Source of the DNA: Isoetes taiwanensis
Lineage: Eukaryota > Streptophyta > Lycopodiopsida > Isoetales > Isoetaceae
NCBI GenBank assembly: GCA_021234155.1
Contig: JAJEKV010000148.1
Location: 640,616-704,615 of the forward strand
DNA length: 64,000 nucleotides
Reading direction: 5' to 3'
Shown here one piece after another: positions 25,236-36,007 of this stretch. Position numbers and translations under genes: made by a program. The notes beneath the pieces were generated by a model. The model had not been told where the DNA came from. It did no database searches and saw only the letters and a list, made by a program, of their open reading frames with translations. How positions within the stretch are numbered: the first letter of the stretch is position 1; each line of letters begins with the position of its first letter.

Positions 25236-27589
25236 ACTAAAAAGACTAGGTGCAAATATTGCGTAATCATGTATTGGCAATGTGCTTTTTCATTTCACTA
25301 GCTAAGTGAAGTTACAATCATAGTTATATGTTGTGTTTTTTCATCACATTAAAACCATATCAAAGACATGAAGTGTTACATATGTCCTCTGAATTTTAAG
25401 TTAGTTGCATAGCTTCACACACTTGGCAAGTTAAGGCACTAAGTTTTATCTCGCTTTAAGTTTACATCGACAAACCATTTCTCGCTTTTATGCATGCATT
25501 GCTTATGAGGTGATCTTTACATACTCAATTTAAGCTGGCCTTGTTTATGTCCTGTTATAATGACATAGAGCTGCATGCTTCATCGAGAAAACAACATTTA
25601 ATGGATAATCTAACTGCATCTGACTACAAGAAAATTGTTCATGTAGCATTTTTGGAAAAACCAATGTGGTATAGGAAGATGGATTAAATTGGAATATTGT
25701 ATCGCTTTGGCACTTAGGTGCAAGAACTTAAGGCATTAAGATATATGTAGTTGATTTTGCATGTATGTTTTGAGGGGTGTGGACTCATTGTAGCTAAATA
25801 TGAGTGATCTAAAAGGAAAAAATGTCCAAGGATGCCAATGTTTGCAATTGGATGGAAAAATTGGGATTGAGATTAAAAAGATAATTACTAGATCAGATGA
25901 TGGACAAATTGTACTAGGTGCTACTTTGCATAGCGTTGATTCAGGAATTTTAAAACATATATAGAGCATGAAATATGAGAAAGCAAGTACCAATTAAGTC
26001 TCTAGGCTTGATATAAATGGATAGTACAATGAAGGGATCAACCAAGGTTAACGTATGTCCCAACATGCTTTGTCTTGGTTAGTAAATGCAATATATCTCC
26101 CTTGTTTTGTATCTTTGAAAAATGACTACCACACTATTGTATTCGAATAGCATAAGAGTGCAAGGTCCTATTCCGAATAGCATAAGAGTGCACATGCAAC
26201 CAATAATCTTATTCGAATAGCATAGAAATCTCAAACACCGACAGGGTTTTTTTAGATAGATTTGCATGCTCGTGCTTTTTACTTCATTTCATACACTAGA
26301 AAACCCTTATTTTTACAACTTTTCAAGACCTTGCACCCTTCGTCTGTGCTCGTAATTCCAACTTGTGATCTATAAAATCACCTTTTTGTCTCAGGTTGCC
26401 AAATCACCGCAAAAAATAAATGTTGTTGAAATAGCGATATAAAATCGTGAATTACCATGATGTTTTGAACGTGAATCCCCTGCAAAACCGCTATTTCAAG
26501 GGTTGGATATATTGGCCTAGTGATTTTTTGGCTAAAATAGCACATATTAAGTTGTAATCACCATGATTTTTTTGGCCTAAACCCCGTAAGGCCGTCAAAT
26601 AATTAATATGATTTTAGAAGGGAATCTTCAAACGCAGAGTGCCGCTAGCATCTCTTTGAGTGTGTAAGATTCCCTTAATTCCTACTTTTTATCTTCGCTT
26701 ACAATCATTTGTAACGCGGAAACTCATGGCCCTCGCAGCTACAACGGCCCAACTAAAATGTTTAATAACCTAACCTTGGTCATATCATTAAAACCGTATG
26801 AAAATATGCACAATATAAGAGTTTTCTTGCAAGTCCATCTCAATCATGCATCTATTACCATATCGTATGCACAGCCATGTAGAGTACATATAGACTTTTA
26901 CTGGTTTTGCGTGATATGAGGATAGAGAACCAAGAAGTGTTGGAATGGTGTAGCCCCCGCTTATCAAAATGCCTACTCATCAATGGCATCCGTGATCCGC
27001 TTTAACCGCAGAGCATAGAGGTAGCCATGTGGTGCGTATCAAAGTACCTTCGAGAGTAATCAACAAATCCATCTACAACTCTAATTTATCCAAGCAACGT
27101 ACACTTAAAAACGAAAAGCACCTTCTTTTACCAATCCCAAAGATAGATTAAGTGCCTAAATTCAAAAGCATATCCTCGCCTCGGGAGCCGAAAGTAAATT
27201 TTGATCCTCCAAAGAGGGAAAAACTGTGGTTCTTTTGCAAACCGTGAATTTACCTACATCACATTCCAGGCTTTTGCATCCGGGTTCTCATTATCTAATC
27301 TCAACTCTAGCTACGTGTCTAAGATCGTCAGCCAAGCTCCATAGGTCCATGCAATCGTAATCCAAGTTTTGGCAAGATGGTTGTCGCCCTAGCTGCCAGT
27401 TCCCTGCTCATTAAATGAGGCTTGAATCGAGGAAAGCCTTTGTCAAGTGTTCCGTGTAGAGTAGGGAGTAGGTTTGTGACGCCATAAATGAGATGCGGCC
27501 ATTATTCAACCCTAAAGGTCAAACCCTAGGTCGAAAATAGGGGTTAGCTGCTTTGTTGATCTATATACTTACCCAATAATTTTATAATA
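25236..27589. other. AT-rich DNA without a recognised gene
   Basis: No recognisable gene. Three copies of ATTC(C)GAATAGCATA, the first two followed by AGAGTGCA, sit at about 26,141, 26,170 and 26,211. The rest shows short unrelated frames only. Confidence 0.4.
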
Positions 27590-29085
27590 TAAGAAGCTGA
27601 AAGGGGACCAAAGTGGATTGTCAAGTATGAGTTTTAACTTGCATCAATACAAGAAGATGGACTTGGTCTGGTTGAAACCAATTGACAAAAATATAATAGG
27701 ATCCAAATGTGTATTTAAAATCAAATACCATAGTGATGGCGCAAAGATTGGACCGCTTAGCAAGGCTGGTGGCCAAAGGCTTTACACGTATATGGATAGA
27801 TTATGACAGACATTTGCTCTGTGAAGTTAAACTCATATCCGTGAGAACCATCTTGGCATACCGGGATGTCAACAAAGATATCACATTCACCAAAATGGAC
27901 GCCACAAATGCCTTCTGCCGGGGAACTTGAGGAGGAACTCTATTTAGAACAGCCAGAGGGTTTTACTTTAAGGATCTAATGTGGTCCTGCAAGTTGCATA
28001 TAAGTAATATATGGTCCGGGCAAGTTCTAACTTGGTATTCCGTGATTGGAATCAAGTGCTCCTTATGCTTGAATTCCAAGTAAGTGCAAATGACTCGTGT
28101 TTACTTTCGACCATGCCTTCTTTCCTCAGATTTGCATTATGTTATGTGGATGATTTGATCATCTTAGCAGCTCGAGAGAATGAGTTAGTATTACCGAAAG
28201 AGCAACCCATAAACAATCTGTAATTTAGCTGATTTAGGCATGATATATCACTTTCTTTGGGCATACGCATAAAATTATGACAGTGGAAAAAAGGGAAGAT
28301 GTTTTACATCAAAAATACTTGGTTGATCTTTTGCATGTGGTGGCATGACAAATTGTACCAAGGTAACTCCTCTGAGTTTGAGTAAACCAGCTGCCTCTGT
28401 GTGAGTCTTATTCTCAAAACTGCTTTTACATTCATGAGTAGTACGTGAACATCTTGGGGCTCTCTAAATGGCAAAAGGAAGAGCTGCCAAAGACCCGACT
28501 TGTCCTTGACACTCTCTAAGCTAAGTCAGCTTGGTAAATAATCCAAAGTATAGCCATTGTTGCTCAATTAAAAGGTGTCTAAGGTACATTGCAGTACCTC
28601 CAAGCTTGGAATAACTTTTGATGCTAATGGCGTAAAGAAAGGGAGATTGCTGAATACACGGATTCGTGACCGGGAGGGATGAGGACAAAATCCATCCTCG
28701 TGTTACAGTCTCTTTTACTCTTGCAAAAGAGGAATCATAAGTTGAGTAGCTCCAAACAAAAATGCACGTTTCAATCCACCACTCCAGGCTGAATTCTATG
28801 CGACACATGCTTTTTAATGAAGCCATTTGGCTGCAAAGGTTAACAATTAAATGGTACCCAGACAAAGATAGGAATGACACTAATGGCGTATAATCAAGGA
28901 GCCATGAAAGTTTCATATGATCCCGGCTGGAGTACGAGGATGAAACATATTGATATTAAGTATCACTATATCAGATATCCTAAATACAGTACCTTGAAGT
29001 TGGCTTATCTCTACGCCAGTAAATGGATTCATTTAGAGCTAAGTTTTGTTTTGGGGCACATGGTATGAGCTAGTTTATTCTTGGG
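27590..29085 (+). mobile_element. Ty1/copia retrotransposon pol remnant (RT and RNase H)
   Basis: Motifs appear in copia order across several frames. CVFKIKYHSDG (from about 27,709) and a nearby VAKGF-T match the RT N-terminus. VKLISVRTILAY and FTKMDATNAF carry the RT core with the first catalytic aspartate, and EEELYLEQPEGF follows in another frame. LEFQVSANDSC leads to CYVDDLIIL (about 28,141-28,170), the YVDD catalytic box. LGITFDANGVKKGRL and LAKGGIIS then mark the start of RNase H, and YNQGAMKVSYDP with TKHIDIKYHYIR-like sequence (28,889-28,970) marks its end. At least four frameshifts and several stops break the reading, so it is dead. Gag, protease and integrase were not found upstream and no LTR pair was found, so the copy is 5'-truncated or its ends have decayed. 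Confidence 0.88.
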
Positions 29086-30009
29086 CACATGGTATTACAC
29101 ATGTTTTTTCCTCGCAATCTTTTCTTGTCTATGCATCTAGCCTTTTTCCTCAAGTAAGCATAATACTTTATTGCAATATTTTTTCTTCCTTCCTCTCCCA
29201 CGGTTTTGAGTTGATATACATTAACGTTGTTCGTTTTTTTATTTTAAGCATTATAAATCGCTGCATTTTGTTTCCATTCTCTCCTTTTTCTTTGCAATCT
29301 TTTTCACATGAATATTGGTTTTACAAACCCGGGGCCTATTTTCTTCTTTGAATGCCCTCTTGGTTTTGTTCCATTGCAAAGACTAATTTTTCTTTTCTTT
29401 TCTTTTTCTAATACTAATTGTGTTTTGCATGTGACCATCAGATGGTTAACTCTACTTCCTCCCTCTTGTTATCCCTAATCTTTCTCCCACCCTCTTCTTC
29501 GCCCACTACTACCGCCATGTCAAACCCTAGATCTCGCGGAGCCTTTTCTTTCGATAATCGAGATTTTCACTCTCCCCCACTAGTGTTCTCTCGCCTATCC
29601 CCACAGTTCTCCTCGTCAGCTCGCCATGATCTCTTCCTTATTTACTCCTACCTGCTCCATCTCATTCTCTCCGTGCCTTTTTATCTCTACCATCCCTCGC
29701 TCTTCCCAACTTTCCATCCTCCACACATCTTTCCTTAGTCCCCTTTTCCTTCCACTTGTCCTTCGCTTCTCCCCTTCACCTACCTCGTGTTTCATATGCC
29801 CCATTTTCGCCCCTCCTCGTGATTCACACTGTTTTAATGCAGATGCAACAACGCATCTCACCTTGAATAACCTTTAATCTACCTTAATCCAGCATACCGC
29901 TGCACGCCTAACTTGATCGCCTTCGTGAGAGAACTCCGCAAATGTAGCTTCTCACCTACTCCGACATTTGAGCGCCGACTCTTACCCGCTTCATTATTAC
30001 GAAATATCG
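29086..30009. other. Pyrimidine-rich DNA upstream of the DIRS-like remnant
   Basis: The plus strand is strongly C/T-rich from about 29,130 on. The frame 29,418-29,738 (106 codons) is serine/proline/leucine-rich, as expected from composition. It may belong to the gag or leader of the element that follows, but no motif supports this. Confidence 0.35.
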
Positions 30010-30240
30010 CGCCATGGAAGATAGGTTTGCTTGATTCAAGCACGCTTTATCTTCAATGGGGACCTTTACTTCGATGATGTTCTTCAAATGCTTGAAGATG
30101 ATTGCCATCTTTTTGATGAGCCCTCCCCATTTAATACCTTTTTAATCCGGATGGCTACGCATGCCTTTACAAATTTAAAAACCTGTCCTAATCACTTTTC
30201 TCGCGTCTCTCCCTTTTGGCACCTATTTCAACAAATCTTG

Positions 30241-31000
30241 GCTGTCCTCTCTTGGATCCAGCATGGTTATCCTCTTCCTTGGGCTGCTTCCCCATTTTCG
30301 TAACCTTCTTTCGCCCCAATTCTATCATCCTCCCGGGGTCACCTTTTGCTTTTTGCCCGCCGGCATCAATTTTCAAGACCGAGCTGCAATTAGTCGACTC
30401 TCGCCCTTATTTTGTTCTCCTCTGGGTGTCGCATCTAAGGGTGTTGATAAATTTATTTAATTCTCAATTTATATATTTAAATTCCCGCTATAGGCCTCTT
30501 TTCGCTATGAATCCTCTCATGCTATTGCCGCTCTCAAGTAATCCAATGATTTTCTTCACCATCGACTAAGTCCCTATCATCATGTGCCCATTTGGCCACC
30601 ACCTCATACTTTTTAGGTTTCCAACTTGACAATCAATTTTTCGCCTTCACCATGCTCCCTTTTGGTTTGTCAGTTCGCCTCCATTTGTCTTCATTAAACT
30701 CATGCGCCACTTGTCCTGGCCATTGGCGTGAAGTTCGCATTCTGTACACCCTATATGGATGACTTCCTTTTAAAACCCAAAGATGACCCCTCGCGGTCCC
30801 TTCAGTACTGGTCATTCAAGACCTACAAATCAAGTGTTTTCTTTAGCTTGGCCAAAATGCCGCTTATGGTCTCCATTGCACCATCTTCGGCCTCCTTTGG
30901 ACTCTTCAAATATGATGATTGGTCTCTCTCTCAAGAAGAAGCACAAATCTTTCTTCTTCGTTGTCCTTTCATCTTCCGTGCTTACTCGCCGCCTAGCTCA
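30241..31000 (+). pseudogene. Reverse transcriptase domain of the DIRS-like element
   Basis: This is the most secure part of the element. The PFGLS motif comes shortly before a YMDD catalytic box, with a long basic/tryptophan segment (RHLSW, HWREV) between, as in DIRS/Ngaro RT where a tract like KLxRPLVxxWR precedes Y-x-DD. Gypsy RTs normally have a shorter interval and an FxDDILI box. The reading moves through all three frames and the first-aspartate motif is interrupted by a stop at about 30,568, so no functional enzyme is encoded. Confidence 0.75.
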
Positions 31001-31499
31001 AATTTGGATTCCTTCAATCTTTGCGGATCGCCTTCGCTCCCTTTGTTTCGCATTGACATTTTTCTCGCTATCGCTTAATTCAACCCCTTGATTGCACGCC
31101 CCATTTCTCTTACACCTTGGCCCGCTTGGAAATCTTACTTTGGGAGTCAGCCAGGTATCCCCTTATCTCACCATTGTTCAATCGGGCCCTTCATTTTATT
31201 GATTTGATGCCGTTGCTTTTGGTCAGCGGTTGCAGATCTCGTCAACTCAGGCTGATTTCTCCGGGCCTTTCACCCATCCAACTTGCCTGCTTCTTCTACC
31301 CGGCGTGAACTTTGCTTAATACTTTAACTACCTATCTCTTTGGTCGCCATCGCCTTACCGCTCAAGGATAACCTTACGTTTCTTTGCTCCTTCAGAAAGG
31401 CGTTCTTCTTTCCTCCTGACTTCTGTACTTTTCTCCTTGAGATATTTTTGTTTTGTTTCCACTATTCCATTTCACTTGATCCGGGGCTTTTGGGATTCC

Positions 31500-31840
31500 A
31501 CGCCTGGACAATGAATGGGCCGATCATCTCTCTAGATTGCCTCAAATGGACGTTTGTTTTTAGCCCCCGGTTTCAAAGACATAGATCGCGCTTGGGGAGC
31601 CGCGATCATGTTGATCGCTTTGCCAAACTCCCCTGTATTCAATACTTGTTTTGCTTTTTACCCTCATCGCGACTCTCCAGACGTTCACTTAAGTGATTGG
31701 CAATATATTTAATAATTATTGCTTTCCTCCCCACCTTTTAGTTCCTCTAGTTTTGCCCATGCCGCTACAAGTGCTTGCATCAATTCTTATTGTTTTATTC
31801 TCGCCTTCTCACTTTGGTGGCCTCTTTTGTGGATAGGCCC
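31500..31840 (+). pseudogene. RNase H-linked C-terminal block of DIRS-like pol
   Basis: NEWADHLSR is followed by a D-x-R-WGPH-VDRFA-like segment and then FCFLPSSRLS-like sequence, NNYCFPP and a WWPLL motif. In DIRS, PAT and Ngaro elements the pol protein ends with N-x-xAD-xLSR, a G-x-H-x-VDxFA segment, an N-x-x-x-PP-x-x-L-I segment and a P-x-W-xxxxW segment in this order. The order and spacing are preserved although the frame changes twice. This block is the main reason to prefer a DIRS-like identity over gypsy. Confidence 0.7.
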
Positions 31841-32439
31841 TCCGGCCCTTTGTACATGATTCTATGTTTTTGATGAGTTCTCCCGTGCCATTCTTCCTCA
31901 TCTTCTCGCTTTGTCAGTTGTCACGACATGTTGCGCCTTTTGCTCTTCGCTGTGTTTTCTAGCACCGGACGACATTTCTTTTTGTTGTTTTCAGCTATTT
32001 TCGACTTGTACCCTCCAGTTGAACTGCACCTCTATTTTTCTACCTGTCGCTCCTACTCTTCAAGGCTACCTGCTTACACTGCGGGTATTCTCACATTTTT
32101 GCCGCTTAAGCACTGTGCCTCGATATGTCCTGCTCCTTCTCTCCCCGTGATCTCCTATTACTATTGCTGCCTTTTTACATCCCTCCAAGAACCCCAATCC
32201 TCCCCATCCATCGGCCCTTTCTTCAAGATCCGCGGTAATTAAATCCTCAACCTACCTTCCCCCGCCTCCCTCGCTACCTCTTTTGGTTCGTCAAATCCGC
32301 AGATTCGCATGCCCTCCCATCTCTCATCTACCTTTGTTCCCTGACCATGTAATGGGCTATTGTCTCACGCTTTGCCCCATCTCGCTTCTTTTTACGACCT
32401 TCAAAAGCCACATTGATCACGCTTATCTTTCGCAGCCTC

Positions 32440-32945
32440 TTTTATGCGATCTCCTCAGGCTTGGCCCTAAATTGGCATGATATTACTTTTGAACCTTCTC
32501 ACGCGGTCCATCTTCATTCGCCGCTTCTAAACGTAGGACTGGCCTCGCTAGGAGGCTGGTCTGGCCAAGCAGGGCTAGGATCATCATTGTTTGTCCTGCT
32601 ACTCTCTTTACGCCGCTTGATTTTTGTAGTATGCGATTCCATTTATCTACCCACCTCTCCGTGGCCCTCTTTTTCGCCTTTTTTCCTTCTTCTCTTCTGC
32701 CCTTCTTATTACACCGCACTCCCAGTTGGTGGCTGCATTGTTTTGATCTACAAGAATCGGCTTAGACCCCCTCCCTTATGGCACTCCACGCAGTCGCCGA
32801 GGGGCGCTCACAAGTGGGCGTACCGTGGTGTTGATAATGAGATTGCGCCAAGACTCACTGACGCTACGCTCTCCTTCGCCCATGCTCAAGTATGCTCACA
32901 CCCAATTTGCACCAACAGCTCTCTCACACCATCCGGTCTTTGAGA
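32440..32945 (+). pseudogene. Tyrosine recombinase-like remnant
   Basis: LxWHDITFEPSH (32,473-32,502) fits the beta-hairpin after the first catalytic arginine in phage-integrase-fold recombinases. About 280 bases later HS-x-x-x-x-RGAHKWAYRGVDNEIA resembles the H-x-x-R block, with histidine and arginine separated by slightly too many residues (a likely indel). The catalytic tyrosine was not located. The match is weaker than the RT and depends partly on the RT context. Confidence 0.5.
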
Positions 32946-34104
32946 GGAAGTTTCTTTGGATCGGGCCGGTTTTCTCTGTTTAGACGAAGTTCTCAATAAT
33001 GCCGCCATTCGACACCGCCGATCGCTTATTCGGAGAGACGACTATTTATATGCATCTTCCTCCTTCACTCCTTATCGGGCGCTCTTTCTCACAAAGAAGG
33101 TGGTAAATGCGGCGCCTCTTTTTTTTCTTCCCCTTGATCTCGTTCCCCACGCATGCATTTCACAATGGCTCTTTTCAGCTTTTGCTATCGGCAGGCGCGT
33201 GGACCAACCTCCGGATGGGAGGATTTGTCTTTTTCGCGCGGCACGCTGCGGAACAGCCCTCCTTGCGAGGTATCGCTATGCGGGCTCGTGATGAACAACG
33301 CCCACATTGAAGTTGCTTTTTGTTTCGCTGGCACGCGGACTGCTATCTCCCGCTTTTCTTGGGAGTGCCTTTATTATGGTATTTGTTCTGTTATAGCTTT
33401 GTTAACACTTTCCGTGACGAGTCATTCTTTTGTCTCTCTCACACTTAACGTTCTTTTTGAGTTTTACCTTGCGTGCTCACTCCATTACGCCGCTTTGCCC
33501 AAAGGAGTCGAGGAATTTTTTAACGCTGCATCCTCTCTTACATGTTGGCGGTCCGGCTTTTTTCGGAGCCCCTGAGAGGGTTTCCTTTATTAGATTTTCC
33601 TCAAAACCCGAAGGTGGTTTTTATCCCGATGATAAAGCCTCGCACGCATTTTTCTCCATGCAGCACCGCTCCATGTGCTACCGGACTTGTTTTGTGCTTT
33701 TTTCGGGTAGTCGGATAAGATTCCTATGGCCTGCTATCCTACTCTGGATATTCCAAACATTGTATATATCACGTGATGAAAGACATGAATGGAACAGATA
33801 GATCGAGAGATAAGAAAGGGGTAATGAGACAACAAGATAATAGAGCACAAGACAAACGATGTGGAAAGGGCAAGTGAGGGTTCCTGTAACCGGAGAGATG
33901 GTTCATCAAGAGCGTAGAAGCAACTAAGGCAATTGGTAAGATGGAAGGAAGATAATTAGAAAAAGGAGTTAAAAGGAAAGTTATACGAGAGACAACTAGA
34001 ATCCGCAGCTCAGTTGCCGGGCATATTGACCGAGACCAGAAATGATACATAATAGCAATGAGAGAATAACCCCAAAGTACTCTATTGTTAACATATCTGG
34101 AGCA
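32946..34104. other. Unassigned sequence between the DIRS-like element and the polypyrimidine tract
   Basis: Pyrimidine-rich to about 33,760, with open frames of 111-140 codons on the plus strand (32,956-33,291; 33,153-33,575; 33,430-33,801) that I cannot assign. They may be the 3' part of the element. From 33,770 to 34,100 the plus strand switches to A/G-rich sequence with no recognised content. Confidence 0.35.
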
Positions 34105-36007
34105 CCATTCTTACTTGCTTTTTACTTTTTCTTTTCCTTTCCCTCGCTTTCACACTTCCCTTTTTCCTTTCTTTTTTTTCCATATGCATGCTTCCTTTCT
34201 TTCTTTCTTTTTTTTCTTTTCTTTTTTTCTTACATCCTTGTTTCCCTTAGGTTGCCCTTCCCTTTCCCCTTCTTCCCAAACCTTTTCCGTGGATTCTTTT
34301 TCCTTTTTTTCCTCTTTTCCCACCCCTTTCCCTTTTTTCTTTTCTTTTTTCCTTTTTCCATGCTTTTCTTGGCTTCTTTTTTTCCCTTTCTTTTCACTCT
34401 CTTTTTTCTCGCGGCTTTTTCCCCTTCTCTTTTTCCCATTTCGCTATTCCTCTTTTTCCCACCTTTTTCGCTCTCTTTTTCCCTTCCATTTTCCTCCTTT
34501 CTCCACCCTTTTCCTTCCCTTTTCCCCTCTATTTTTCTTTCTCCCCTTTCCCTTTTCCCTTTCCTTTCCCATGACATTCTTTTCCTTTCTCTTTTCTAAT
34601 TTTCTTGCTCTTTTCTTCCCTCGCCCCTGCTTCCCCATGCCTTTTTTCCTTCCATTTGTATGCTCTTTTTCGCTTCCCTTTTACCCTTTGTTCAATTCTT
34701 TCCTCTTCCCCTTTTCTCGTGCCCTTCCTCCCTTTTTCCCTATCCCTCTCCCTCTTTTCCTCTTGCTTTTTCCCTAAGTTTCCTTTTTATTTTTTTTCAT
34801 TTCCTTTTCCATTTCCAATTCTTTTCTTTTTTCCCTTCTTTCCCACCTTTCTTCCTCTTCCCCTTTGATGGTGCCCTTTTTCACTTCATTTTTCCTTTCG
34901 CTTACCTTTCCCAAGCCATTTATTCCTTCCCTTTTTCCTCTTTTTCCCATGCCTTTTTTCCTTCCCTTTTTTGCATTCTCTTTTTTTTTTTTTTCCTTTT
35001 CCTCGTACTTTTTTGCCCTTCACATTCTCCCTTTCCTTCTTCTTTTCCCCTTTTTCCTCTTTTCCCATGCCTTTCTTTTTCCCCACCCTTTCCTACTTCC
35101 CCCTTTTCCTGTGACTCCATTTCCTTCCCCTTTTCCTCCTTCCCGTCTTTTTCTCTTCCTTTTTATCCCTCTATTTCCTTTTCGATTCCGCTTTCCTTTC
35201 CTCACCCTTTCCCTTTTCTTTTTTCTCCCCGTGTCTCTTTTCCCCTTTCCTTTTCCTCAAGGTGGCCCTTTTTCCCGCTCCTCCTTTTTCTTTTTCTCTT
35301 TCCTTTTTCACGTGGCTCTTTTCCCCTTCCCTCTCTTTCTTTTCCTTTCTTCCTTTATCCCATTCCCATTTCCTTTTTACTTTCCCATTTCCATCATTTT
35401 CCTCTCTTTTCCCCTTTTTTCGTGGCTAATTTTCCCTTTCCTCACCTTTTTCCTCTTCCCTTTTTCCCTCTCTCCCTTGCTCTTTCTTCCTCATATGTTA
35501 CTTTCTTCTCTTTTCCTATGCTTTCTCCTTTTTCCCCTTTCCGCACTTTTCCTCTTCCTTCTTGCTTTCCCTTCTTCTTTCTTCCTCTTCCCCTTTTCCT
35601 CCCTTTTTCTTTTTTTTCACTCCCTTCCTTCTTCCTTCCCTTTTTCTTTCTCCTTCCTCTTGTCATTTCTTCCCTTTTCTCCCTTCCCCCAAGCATCTCT
35701 TTCCCTTCCCTAATGTCCTTCCTCTTTCTTCCCACACACAAACCCTCGCGCCTCTTTTTCCTCTCCCCTTTCCTTTTCCCATGCCCTTTTTCCACCCTCT
35801 ACCTCTTTTCCTTTTTTTCTTTACTTTTCTCTTCCCTTTTCCCTCTTTCCCCTTTTCTAAGTGTCCTTTTTCCTTCCTTTCTCCCTTTTTCTTTCTTTTT
35901 CCTCTTCCTGCCCTTTTCTCCTTTCCCTCTTTCCCCTTTGTCCATGCCTTTTTGCTCCTTCACTTTTCCCCTTCCTCCTCCCTCTTTCTCCTTACCCTTT
36001 TCCTCTT
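34105..36007. repeat. ~1.9 kb polypyrimidine (C/T) tract with degenerate minisatellite structure
   Basis: The plus strand is almost entirely C and T, with purines sparse and often in a recurring CCCATGCC word (near 34,634, 34,946, 35,065 and 35,777; a CCATGCC variant near 35,942). T3-6 and C2-4 runs alternate throughout. The long Phe/Ser/Pro/Leu frame 34,660-36,009 (449 codons) and its Lys/Arg/Glu/Gly-rich complement arise because T/C codons cannot form stops. Neither shows a domain, so they should not be annotated as genes. Known for such DNA: long homopurine-homopyrimidine tracts can adopt triplex structures and are hard to sequence and assemble. Confidence 0.9.

Larger units (their letters stand above)
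30010..32945 (+). mobile_element. DIRS/PAT/Ngaro-type (tyrosine recombinase) retrotransposon, decayed
   Basis: Reading across frames gives, in order: VLSWIQHGYPLPW (30,241-30,288), the segment preceding RT in DIRS-like pol; CSPLGVASKG (30,413-30,442), the RT N-terminal hinge; YHHVPIW (30,575-30,595) after the degenerate first-aspartate motif; MLPFGLS (30,651-30,671); YMDDFLL (from 30,752), the catalytic box; and TRRLAQ (30,983-31,000). Next come NEWADHLSR (31,510-31,536), DHVDRFAKLP (about 31,605-31,634), NNYCFPP (31,711-31,731) and SLWWPLLWI (31,809-31,835), which is the C-terminal block seen after RNase H in DIRS-like elements. Finally DITFEPSH (32,479-32,502) and an HS-x-R-GAHKWAYRGVDNE block (32,782-32,841) resemble the recombinase HxxR region. 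Many frameshifts and stops make it non-functional. The order RT, RNase H, recombinase fits PAT/Ngaro-like groups. Terminal repeats were not identified. Confidence 0.72.

Noticed and set aside
29053-29103. Repeated GGGCACATGGTAT word as a possible copia LTR edge
   Set aside because: Only 13 bases, tandem rather than distant, and no second LTR copy was found.
30010-32945. Gypsy or caulimovirus-type pol
   Set aside because: The NEWADHLSR, VDRFA, NNYCFPP and WWPLL block and the long interval before YMDD fit DIRS-like pol better. No chromodomain, gypsy integrase or movement protein was seen.
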